From Nanobdellota archaeon (GTDB lineage Archaea > Nanobdellota > Nanobdellia > Pacearchaeales > GW2011-AR1): a stretch of 47,273 bases of DNA. The notes beneath the pieces are model-generated. The model did no database searches and had not been told where the DNA came from. It saw nothing but the letters and a program-made list of their open reading frames with translations. The DNA is taken from positions 1-47,273 of the forward strand of contig JAUSIC010000012.1 of NCBI GenBank assembly GCA_030648285.1. Direction: 5' to 3'. This document shows positions 1 through 8,123 of this stretch, one piece after another (position 1 is the stretch's first letter; each line of letters begins with the position of its first letter). Position numbers and translations under genes: made by a program.

Positions 1-55
1 CATCAGGTGTTTAATATTATAAAAATATAAAAAAAGAATTAGAATAAAAATAAAA

Positions 56-271
56 TTATTGTTTCAAAATTGCAAGCACAACGCTTACCAATGTTGCTAT
101 TACTACTATCCATCCTGCTACCATTGTTACTACACTTGCTCCTAAAGAATCAAGCCAAGGCACAGTCAATGTTCCACCTGTCATAGCAAAACCCACAGCC
201 AATGAAACTAGCACACCTGTAAGCCATGCAACAAAGTTCAAAACTTTCCCAACCATCATTTTTTTAGCCAT
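56..271 (-). CDS. Small membrane protein, two predicted TM helices
   Basis: 71-aa ORF with two hydrophobic stretches; MAKKMM start. Confidence 0.6.
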   Translation of the reverse strand: MAKKMMVGKVLNFVAWLTGVLVSLAVGFAMTGGTLTVPWLDSLGASVVTMVAGWIVVIATLVSVVLAILKQ

Positions 272-336
272 TTTTTATTAGATTATCCAACCTCCTTTCA
301 ATACTATATATTAGGATATATAGTTTAAAAAAGTTT

Positions 337-2040
337 CTACATTTTTTCTATCGTATCTATTCCAAGAAGGTTCAAAGAATTCTTCAAAACATAACGAAAT
401 GCTTCCAGCAAAGATAATCTAAAAGATTCGTTGTCTGAATTGATTACAGGGCAAGAATGATAAAACTCGTTGAAGATTTGCGCTAACTGGTAAGAGTAAT
501 TTGCAATCATTGAAGGATTATAATTCTTGTAAGCATCAAGAACAACTTCTGGAAATTGAGAAAGTTTTTTTGTCAGTTCAATTTCTTTTTCTTCAAGATT
601 TTTTATTTCCAAGTTTTCTGATAATTTCTTTTTTGCTTTTTTCAAAATTGAAGAAGCACGTGCATAAGTGTAAAGAATGTAAGGGCCTGTGTCGCCTTCG
701 AAGTTGAGTGCGTCTTTTGAATTAAAAATTATATTTCTACTTGCTCCTTGCTTTAGCATAGAATATTTTATTGCTGCTATTGATATTTTCAATGCTCTTT
801 TTTCCAATTCTTTTTTTGAGACTTTGGGTTCTCTTTTCTTTATTTCTTTTTTAGCATATTTCATCATCTCATCAATAAAATAAGAATAAAGAATATTTTC
901 TCCTGTACGAGAAGACATTTTTCCTGTGGGAAGACGAACCATTCCGTAAGAAAAGTGTTGTAATTTATCTGCATAATTTAATTTTGCTAATTCAAGAGTT
1001 TTAACTAATTGCTTAAAATGCAAATCTTGCTCATTTGCAATAAGATAAAGTGATTTTTGCAAATCAGGAAAATCTATGAACTTTTTCTCTGCGAGAGCTA
1101 AGTCTTTTGCAGAATACAAAACAGTGTTATCTTTTCTTAACAGAACCCAAACTCCTAACTTATATTCCTGCAAATCCATGATTACTGCTCCGTCACTTTT
1201 TTTAGCAATATTATTCTTTAGTAATTCTTCTGCAATTTCTTTTCCTTTTTGTTCTACTTCTGACTCAAAATAATGCACATCAAAGAAAGTGTTTAATTGC
1301 TCGTATATTTTTTTCCAGGATTCTATTGAAAGACTTCTTGTCTTTTTCCATAATTCATTTATTTTTTTATCGCTTTTGTTCTCTATTTTTCTGTTTATTT
1401 CCTCAACTTGCTCTTGCAATTTTTCATTTTTAGCAAGACGTTTTACAGCATCAACATAAATTGAAGCAATCCATGATTCATCTTTTTTTAGTTTTTGTTT
1501 TGAATGATATTTCTTGTAGCACCATATCCATTTTGCTATATGCATACCTGTATCTCCGCTGTAGTTTGCTCTTATTACCTTATTTCCTGCAAATTCTAAA
1601 ATTCTTGAAATGCTCTCTCCAAGACTTGTTCCTCTTATATGCCCGACATGAAATGCTTTATGTGTGTTTGGCTGTGAAAATTCAACCATTACTTTTTCAC
1701 TTTCTAATTCGGGTTTTCCAAAACTTTCTTTCTCATCAAGAATTTGCTTTACTAATTGCCATGCGAACTTTTTTCTGTTCACGAAAAAGTTAATGTATGC
1801 TCCTGAAGTTTGTATGTCTTCGAAACCTTTGTTATCAATATCTCCTCTTATCTGTATTGCAATGTCTTTTGGATTTTTTTTCATGAACTTTGCAAGAACA
1901 AAGCAGGGAAATGCAAAATCTCCCATTTCTTGTGAAGGAGGAATTTCAATAAGGTTTTCTATTTTTTCATCTTTGAGATTTATCTTGTTTTTAAGAAAAA
2001 CCTTTTTCAATGATTTGACAATCTGTTCTTTTTCATTCAT
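337..2040 (-). CDS. argS: Arginyl-tRNA synthetase
   Basis: FSQPNTHKAFHVGHIRGTSLGES class I signature, KMSSRTG motif, C-terminal DALR-like region. Confidence 0.96.
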   Translation of the reverse strand: MNEKEQIVKSLKKVFLKNKINLKDEKIENLIEIPPSQEMGDFAFPCFVLAKFMKKNPKDIAIQIRGDIDNKGFEDIQTSGAYINFFVNRKKFAWQLVKQILDEKESFGKPELESEKVMVEFSQPNTHKAFHVGHIRGTSLGESISRILEFAGNKVIRANYSGDTGMHIAKWIWCYKKYHSKQKLKKDESWIASIYVDAVKRLAKNEKLQEQVEEINRKIENKSDKKINELWKKTRSLSIESWKKIYEQLNTFFDVHYFESEVEQKGKEIAEELLKNNIAKKSDGAVIMDLQEYKLGVWVLLRKDNTVLYSAKDLALAEKKFIDFPDLQKSLYLIANEQDLHFKQLVKTLELAKLNYADKLQHFSYGMVRLPTGKMSSRTGENILYSYFIDEMMKYAKKEIKKREPKVSKKELEKRALKISIAAIKYSMLKQGASRNIIFNSKDALNFEGDTGPYILYTYARASSILKKAKKKLSENLEIKNLEEKEIELTKKLSQFPEVVLDAYKNYNPSMIANYSYQLAQIFNEFYHSCPVINSDNESFRLSLLEAFRYVLKNSLNLLGIDTIEKM

Positions 2041-2073
2041 AACATTTATAATATATTTTGATTTTTATATGTT

Positions 2074-2985
2074 ATGAAATCTTATGATGTAATTATACTC
2101 GGAGCAGGACCTGGTGGATTAACTGCTGGAATTTATGCGGCAAGAGCAGGGCTAAAGACTGCAGTTATTTCAAAAGATATAGGGGGAACAGCAACATCTA
2201 TTGTAAAACTTGAAAACTGGCCTGGTTTTCACGGAACAGGACCTGAACTTATTCAGAATATTTACGAACATCTCAAAGAGTACAAGGTGGATATAATCTT
2301 AGACGAAATTAATCTTATTGAAAAAAAGGGAAAAGGATTTATTATTCATTCCAAGAAAAAAAATGTAGAAGGAAAAACAGTAATAATCACAACTGGAAAA
2401 GGAAGAAGAAAATTAAACATTCCTGGAGAAAAGAAATTAACCGGAAAAGGAGTTAGTTATTGCGTGATGTGTGATGGATTTTTTTTCAAGGATAAAATTA
2501 CTGCAGTTATAGGAGGAAGTGATAGTGCTCTGATGTCTGCATTGAGTTTATCAGATATAGCAGAAAAAGTTTATATCATTTACAGAGGGGAAAGATTGAG
2601 AGATGGCAAGCTCACTGTAAAAAAAGTCCAGAAGAAAAAGAATATTGAAACTATTTACAATGCAATTCCTACAAAGATTTTGGGAAACAAAAAAGTTGAA
2701 AAAATTGTTTTTGACATAAAAGGAAAAGAAAAAACATTGGATGTTGATGGAATATTTGTTGAGATTGGTTCTATACCCCTTATGGAGTTCGCAAAAAAAC
2801 TCAACTTGAAATTAGATGAAGAAGACAATATAATTGTTGATGACGAGATGAAAACTTCTGTTCCTGGAATTTTTGCAGCAGGAGATGTTACTAATTCAAA
2901 AACAAAGCAAGTTGTTGTTGCTTCTAGCCAAGGTGCTATTGCTGTTAAAGGTGTTATGGATTTCTTGAAAATGAGAATTAGATGA
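2074..2985 (+). CDS. trxB: Thioredoxin reductase / NAD(P)/FAD-dependent oxidoreductase
   Basis: GAGPGGLTAGIYAARAG FAD motif, CVMCDG redox CxxC, GIFAAGDVTN motif. Confidence 0.93.
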   Translation: MKSYDVIILGAGPGGLTAGIYAARAGLKTAVISKDIGGTATSIVKLENWPGFHGTGPELIQNIYEHLKEYKVDIILDEINLIEKKGKGFIIHSKKKNVEGKTVIITTGKGRRKLNIPGEKKLTGKGVSYCVMCDGFFFKDKITAVIGGSDSALMSALSLSDIAEKVYIIYRGERLRDGKLTVKKVQKKKNIETIYNAIPTKILGNKKVEKIVFDIKGKEKTLDVDGIFVEIGSIPLMEFAKKLNLKLDEEDNIIVDDEMKTSVPGIFAAGDVTNSKTKQVVVASSQGAIAVKGVMDFLKMRIR

Positions 2986-3026
2986 CTGCAATAATTTTTA
3001 AAAAGTTATTCGATTAACTAAGAGCA

Positions 3027-3203
3027 ATGACAACCTCATGTACAGATGATAAACATCCTTTTTACAAACAAATGTCAGGAATGCCTCTTGACGAAACAAT
3101 TAATTTCTTCACAGATTCAAGAATGAAGATGGTTTCATTAGCAAGGAGAAAAAAGATTTTTGAGAAGAAATGGAGAAGAAGATTTTTACAAAGCATTTCC
3201 TGA
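3027..3203 (+). pseudogene. Small hypothetical ORF, possibly frameshifted
   Basis: MTTSCTDDKHPFYKQMSGMPLDETINFFTDSRMKMVSLARRKKIFEKKWRRRFLQSIS*; the +1 frame continues plausibly as RNGEEDFYKAFPDFVPISSDD*. Confidence 0.35.
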
Positions 3204-3233
3204 TTTTGTTCCGATTAGTTCTGATGATTGAAA

Positions 3234-3259
3234 TAAAAGCCTCAAGAGAGGATTGAACT
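3234..3259 (-). repeat. Duplicate of the tRNA-Thr 3' end
   Basis: taaaagcctcaagagaggattgaact is identical at 3234-3259 and 3334-3359. Confidence 0.9.
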
Positions 3260-3337
3260 TAAAACCTCGCGGTTTTATATCCCGACACAACTTTCTTTCT
3301 GCATCTTATGGAAAGTTTACACAAAAGTTCAATTAAA

Positions 3338-3410
3338 AGCCTCAAGAGAGGATTGAACTCCCGACCTTTGCTTTACGAAAGCAACGCTCTGCCAACTGAG
3401 CTATTGAGGC
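3338..3410 (-). tRNA. tRNA-Thr (anticodon CGU)
   Basis: Minus strand gcctcaa-tagctcagttggcagagc-ttgct-ttCGTaa-agcaa-...-ggttcaatcc-like T arm-ttgaggc; cloverleaf can be drawn. Confidence 0.93.
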
Positions 3411-3478
3411 TGATTTAATTAAATGTTATACTTCTTCATAATTAAACTTATAAACTTATAGAGTTTTTGACAAAAATA

Positions 3479-3622
3479 ATGGATGAAAAGATGATTATGG
3501 CTGTTATCGCGGGAGCAAACGAGGCTTTAAAATACAAAGGAGAAAACTTTAATGCAGACGACCAAGAAGTTTTGAAATTCGTGACAAAGAAGGCAAAAGA
3601 GATAGTTAGAAAAATCGATTAA
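3479..3622 (+). CDS. Small hypothetical protein (47 aa)
   Basis: MDEKMIMAVIAGANEALKYKGENFNADDQEVLKFVTKKAKEIVRKID*; TATA-like ttataaacttata just upstream; missed by ORF length cutoff. Confidence 0.6.
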   Translation: MDEKMIMAVIAGANEALKYKGENFNADDQEVLKFVTKKAKEIVRKID

Positions 3623-3676
3623 TTGATTAAATTTATAAGTCGAATTCTATTAAATTTTTTAGATTGAAGTCATTAG

Positions 3677-3761
3677 GCGGGTGTGCCAGAGTTGGTCAAA
3701 TGGGCAGGACTTAAGATCCTGTGGCTTAGTGCCTGCGTAGGTTCGAACCCTATCACCCGCA
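3677..3761 (+). tRNA. tRNA-Leu (anticodon UAA)
   Basis: gcgggtg acceptor pairs cacccgc; anticodon loop ctTAAga; long variable arm; gttcgaacc T loop. Confidence 0.95.
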
Positions 3762-3869
3762 GTAATAATTTTAATATTGTGAGAACCTTAGGTTCGACGA
3801 GCAACTTCACGATAAGAACCAAAGGTTCCTAATACTTCCTATTAATATTTTTAGTGGGGTTGCGAACAT

Positions 3870-3888
3870 CCCTATCACCCGCAGTAAT
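3870..3888 (+). repeat. Duplicate of the tRNA-Leu 3' end
   Basis: ccctatcacccgcagtaat at 3748-3766 repeated exactly at 3870-3888. Confidence 0.9.
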
Positions 3889-3917
3889 TGTCTGCTATGC
3901 AGAGACTGATGATAATA

Positions 3918-4008
3918 TTAATAGAATAATTGAAGCCTTTTGTAGATATTTAAGTTGAACAAAGTCGTTTCAGATTAACCTTATTATTTATCTTGCGAAC
4001 GAAGTGAG
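3918..4008 (+). repeat. Dispersed intergenic repeat family, copy R1
   Basis: ttaatagaataattgaagccttttgtagat...ttaagttgaac...gtttcagattaacc...gcgaacgaagtgag. Confidence 0.85.
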
Positions 4009-4016
4009 TAACTATC

Positions 4017-4991
4017 TTACCTAAACAATTCAGAAATAGATTCTCCTGTTTGAGCCCTATAAATTGCTTCTGCAAACAAATGAGAAACATCAATGACAGT
4101 GACATCATCTCCTTCTCTGTGATTGGTATTGCTTGTCATAACTTTGTCAAAATTTTTTTTCAGTTCTTCTGTTCCATTTGTAAATAATCCATGGGTTCCA
4201 TAACAGAATAATTTTTTAGCTCCGCTTTTTTTCAACAAATCTGCTGCCTTGCATAATGTTCCTCCAGAGTCTATTATATCATCGACAATTAATACATCTT
4301 TATCTTTAACATCACCAACAAGAATGGTTTCTTCTATCTGCCTTGAATCTCCTATTCCTTCTGTTGTTCTTCTTTTATAGATAAACGCTAAAGAATTACA
4401 TCCTAATCTTTGTGCGAATGATTTTGCCCTGTCAACACCTCCTGCATCAGGAGATAAAACAACAAGATTTTCAAAAGAACTTATTATATTATTTTCTTTT
4501 ATGTATTTTGCAACAGCAGGAAAACTATAAAGATTGTCTAATGGAACATTTTCAGGGTAAAATCCCTGAATTTGAGAAGCATGCAAATCCATAGTTATAA
4601 TTCTCTTTAATCCTGGAGAAATGCTCCACGCCAAAGCTCTTGCAGAAATAGGAACACGGGATTTTTCCTTTCTATCTTTTCTTGAATAAAGCATATTTGG
4701 AAGAACAAAAGTAACACTTTCTGCAGAAGCATTCAGCAACAAATCTTTTAACAACAAAAGTTCAACCCACCATTCCTGTGGATTTTTTGAAGAGTCGTGA
4801 ATAAAATAAACTTCTTTTTTTCTGATATTTTCCAAAACATGCATATCTATCTCATTGTTCCTGAATTGATTCACAGATAACTTTCTTAAAGGAATAAAGA
4901 CGTCTTTTGTTTTTTGAACATAATCACAGATTTTACAGGCAAAATCCCATGCTTTAGAATTAGGGTCTGCTAATAACACCACTTTATCCAT
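4017..4991 (-). CDS. prs: Ribose-phosphate pyrophosphokinase
   Basis: VLIVDDIIDSGGTL PRPP-binding motif, SPDAGGVDRAKSFAQRLG, YSRKDRK motif. Confidence 0.93.
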   Translation of the reverse strand: MDKVVLLADPNSKAWDFACKICDYVQKTKDVFIPLRKLSVNQFRNNEIDMHVLENIRKKEVYFIHDSSKNPQEWWVELLLLKDLLLNASAESVTFVLPNMLYSRKDRKEKSRVPISARALAWSISPGLKRIITMDLHASQIQGFYPENVPLDNLYSFPAVAKYIKENNIISSFENLVVLSPDAGGVDRAKSFAQRLGCNSLAFIYKRRTTEGIGDSRQIEETILVGDVKDKDVLIVDDIIDSGGTLCKAADLLKKSGAKKLFCYGTHGLFTNGTEELKKNFDKVMTSNTNHREGDDVTVIDVSHLFAEAIYRAQTGESISELFR

Positions 4992-5039
4992 ATTAAAAAA
5001 CGTAGAAATGGATTTAAAATCATTTGTATAATCCAGAAT

Positions 5040-5765
5040 ATGAAAAAGAGAAATCAGGTGTTAATATTGATTTTTCTTGTCTGTATATTGATAATAGTGA
5101 ACTATAATTTTCTTGATAATAAAATTGAAGGATTCTTGATTGGAGAGAGAATTGAATATGCAAAAGTTACAAGAATTGTCGACGGAGACACTATAAAGAT
5201 AAATAATAATGATACAATTCGTTTCTTAGGAATCAACACTCCTGAAAGAGGAGAGAAATATTACAAAGAAGCAAAAGAGTTCTTGGAGAAAGAAATTTTA
5301 AATAAAACAATAAAAATTGAAAGGACAGAAGACAACAGGGACAAATATCAAAGACTGCTGAGATATGTTTTTCTTGATGGAAAAAACATAAATGTTGAAA
5401 TTGTTAAAAATGGATTGGCAAATTATTATTTTTATTCTGGAAAAGACATTTATTCAGATGAACTTGAAGATGCATGGGAAGAATGCTTGAAGAAAGAAAT
5501 TAATTTATGCGAGAAATCTAAAAACAAATGCGCTGGTTGCATTGAAATAAAAGATGAAAACCTTATATTATATAATAGCTGCAGTTTTTCTTGTTCTCTA
5601 AAGGATTGGACAATTAAAGGAGAGGGAAGAGAAAAGTTTGTTTTTAATCAGTCTATATTAATAGCTGGAGGAAAAACTGAATTTAAATTAGACTTGACAA
5701 ACTCAGGAGGAAGCTTGTTCTTGAGGGATGAAGAGGGGAAGTTGGTTGTTTGGGAGAGTTATTAG
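5040..5765 (+). CDS. Secreted/membrane-anchored thermonuclease (SNase) with C-terminal lamin-tail-like domain
   Basis: N-terminal TM; RIVDGDTIKINNNDTIRFLGINTPERGEKYYKEAKEF SNase motif; C-terminal ENLILYNSCSFSCSLKDWTIKGEG resembles LTD. Confidence 0.85.
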   Translation: MKKRNQVLILIFLVCILIIVNYNFLDNKIEGFLIGERIEYAKVTRIVDGDTIKINNNDTIRFLGINTPERGEKYYKEAKEFLEKEILNKTIKIERTEDNRDKYQRLLRYVFLDGKNINVEIVKNGLANYYFYSGKDIYSDELEDAWEECLKKEINLCEKSKNKCAGCIEIKDENLILYNSCSFSCSLKDWTIKGEGREKFVFNQSILIAGGKTEFKLDLTNSGGSLFLRDEEGKLVVWESY

Positions 5766-5814
5766 TTATAGAAAAACGAGTAATTATAAAAAGAAAAGAA
5801 ACTATTCATTTTTG

Positions 5815-8079
5815 ATGAAGAGGAAGTATCCTAAAAATAAGAGACTAATTATAATTACTAGTTTATTAGCAGTTTTTGTTTTGATTAGCTTAACTTTTAT
5901 AATTTATTCAGGATCTATTCAGCAAAAGACAAATTCAAATCCGACTAAAAAATCTTCTATGCCTGGATTTGGAGGAGGGCTCGGGGATACAAGTAAAAAC
6001 GAACCACCAAGTGAAATAACTTTATCTTCATCAAATGTAGTAGGTTCAGGAGGGGGAGGCGGAGGAGGAAGTTCAAGTAGAAGTTCTTCAAGTAGTCCAG
6101 ATTTAAGTGAGTTAAGTTATTCAAACAATAATCTCTCTTCTAAAAATTTAATTAACACTTCTAATTCAAGCAATGAAACTGTTAATGAAAATCTAACAAT
6201 TAGTTTATCCGTAAATAATGCTGATATAATGAGTAATAACAGTCCTATTATTCCTCAACCTCAAAGCAGACTGATTGTTGATCCTGCAACAATTCCAACA
6301 TCAGATTCTGGAACAGAAACGCAGAGTGTGCAAGCGAGAGCGATAACAGATCCATCTGGGAGTATAATTAAATTTACTACTTTTCCATCTTTTACTCTCT
6401 GCAATAATTATGATGACCCTGTTAATTTTGCTCTTGGCTTAGGAACAGTGAACTTAAATCTGGGTTGGGATTATTCAACTTGTCAGGTAGCAATATCATT
6501 TAGTCCATATAGATGGGACATTCCCATTAAATATTGTTTAATAGAAGATGATTTTACATGGGGTTGGGACCAAATTGTATGTAATTATGAAACTGCTACT
6601 ACTTATAACTGCAATACTCTTAATTTAGAAAATTATCATAGGACTACTGTTAAAAGAAAATTTGATAATATTAATTTAAGAAACGAATTTTATGATGATT
6701 TGGGTGAAGGAAGTAAAATTGAGATTTTTGCATCTGTTTCTAATGATAAAAATTACTTTAGTGAATATCGCACTTCTTCTAATTATGAGCTTTGGAGCAT
6801 TTATAGCGACACTTGTGACTGTGTCTCTGGAGATTGTTGTAGTTCAAGTAGACCATTTAGGTTTAAAACTTCCGGAAGTCAACCCACCGGAAAAACAGAT
6901 TACTATTACTGCTCTGGTTCAAATTCTCCCTTTGGAGGAAGTTCTGTGAAGTATAAAGATTATTATTGTACTGGTTCAAGTAAAGATTCTCTTTTTAGTA
7001 CTTTTACTACTGACACTTGCGGAACTTGTGAGTTTTGCCAAGAAGGAGATTCAACTTGTTGGGCTTATAATGGATACGAAACTTGTGGAACAAGAGATTG
7101 TGATTATCTAGATACCTCTTGTAGAGATTATAGTGATGTTGATAAAGGATGTGTTGTTGGTTCATGTACTTCCTATCAAAGTTGCAATTCATACACGGAT
7201 GTAGATAAAGGAACATCTTGCGGTACAAATAAGAAATGTGATGGACTTGGTGGCTGTACTACCTGCACAAGTCATATATATACTGGATGTTCTGAGGATG
7301 ATATTTACTGGTATAATCAATGTGATGACAGGGAAGAAAGAAGATGGGAATGTGGAGATGATTCTGAAGGAACAACGTGGTATCCTTATTGCTCTGGAGA
7401 TCAGTTATGGAAAAAGAAGACTTGCATTAATAAGGGATGTAGTAGTAATACTTATTGTGATTATGAAGAGTATGACTGTTATAATACATATGTAAAAACT
7501 TGTGAGTTTGGTTGTGAAACTGTTCTTGATGGCCGTAATGCACGATGTAAACCAGATCCAAACATAATTTGCAGAGACAATTATGATTGCGGAATAGATT
7601 TAAGTTCAACATTCTGTCGTGGAAAGGAGGTATATATTGGAACTACATATTATACATGTAATTATCCTGGAACCCCTCAGTCAAGTTGCACTTCTGATTA
7701 TTATGAATCTTTGAAAGAAGTATGCATTTATGGTTGTTCTAATGGAGAATGTGAATTGCCTGCGCCTGACTTAACCATAACTGATTTAGTCGTTCAAAGA
7801 ATAAATGGGAAAAATGTTACTCTCGCCTTCACTGTAAAAAATATCGGCAATGTAATTGCAAATTCTGTTTATTGGAAAGTTGATTCTGATTCAGAAGACG
7901 GAGATCCAAGCAGAACAACCCCTACTGCACTTAGTCCTGGAAATTGGACAAGGGCATACATGATGCTGACTTATCTGAATTCAGGAAACTATAACCCGGC
8001 AGTAATTGTTGATTTTGATAACTTAATCGTTGAATCAAACGAAATTAATAATGAAGCAAGCATTTCAATAAATGTTTGA
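5815..8079 (+). CDS. Large cysteine-rich secreted surface protein with CARDB-like C-terminus
   Basis: ATG at 5815 gives an N-terminal TM (RLIIITSLLAVFVLISLTFII), Gly/Ser linker, many Cys, terminal DLTITDLVV...VTLAFTVKNIGNVIANSVYWKV. Confidence 0.75.
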   Translation: MKRKYPKNKRLIIITSLLAVFVLISLTFIIYSGSIQQKTNSNPTKKSSMPGFGGGLGDTSKNEPPSEITLSSSNVVGSGGGGGGGSSSRSSSSSPDLSELSYSNNNLSSKNLINTSNSSNETVNENLTISLSVNNADIMSNNSPIIPQPQSRLIVDPATIPTSDSGTETQSVQARAITDPSGSIIKFTTFPSFTLCNNYDDPVNFALGLGTVNLNLGWDYSTCQVAISFSPYRWDIPIKYCLIEDDFTWGWDQIVCNYETATTYNCNTLNLENYHRTTVKRKFDNINLRNEFYDDLGEGSKIEIFASVSNDKNYFSEYRTSSNYELWSIYSDTCDCVSGDCCSSSRPFRFKTSGSQPTGKTDYYYCSGSNSPFGGSSVKYKDYYCTGSSKDSLFSTFTTDTCGTCEFCQEGDSTCWAYNGYETCGTRDCDYLDTSCRDYSDVDKGCVVGSCTSYQSCNSYTDVDKGTSCGTNKKCDGLGGCTTCTSHIYTGCSEDDIYWYNQCDDREERRWECGDDSEGTTWYPYCSGDQLWKKKTCINKGCSSNTYCDYEEYDCYNTYVKTCEFGCETVLDGRNARCKPDPNIICRDNYDCGIDLSSTFCRGKEVYIGTTYYTCNYPGTPQSSCTSDYYESLKEVCIYGCSNGECELPAPDLTITDLVVQRINGKNVTLAFTVKNIGNVIANSVYWKVDSDSEDGDPSRTTPTALSPGNWTRAYMMLTYLNSGNYNPAVIVDFDNLIVESNEINNEASISINV

Positions 8080-8123
8080 TAAATCACAATGATATTATAA
8101 AACTAAAGTTAATTCATAAAAAC

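Noticed and set aside
501-1793. Plus-strand ORFs (68, 64, 65, 110 aa) opposite argS
   Set aside because: Antisense shadows of a clearly coding minus-strand gene, with no family resemblance.
3783-3828. CRISPR array
   Set aside because: Only two short palindromes, no true direct-repeat/spacer series and no cas genes seen in the window.
3870-3888. Second tRNA-Leu gene
   Set aside because: Only the 3' terminal about 19 nt is present; no D or anticodon arms.
6040-6110. Purine-rich GGAGG tract as a regulatory element
   Set aside because: Explained by a Gly/Ser linker within the surface protein CDS.
7007-7612. Minus-strand ORFs inside the cysteine-rich protein
   Set aside because: Low-complexity antisense of Cys/Tyr-rich codons, H/Y/N-rich translations; not credible proteins.
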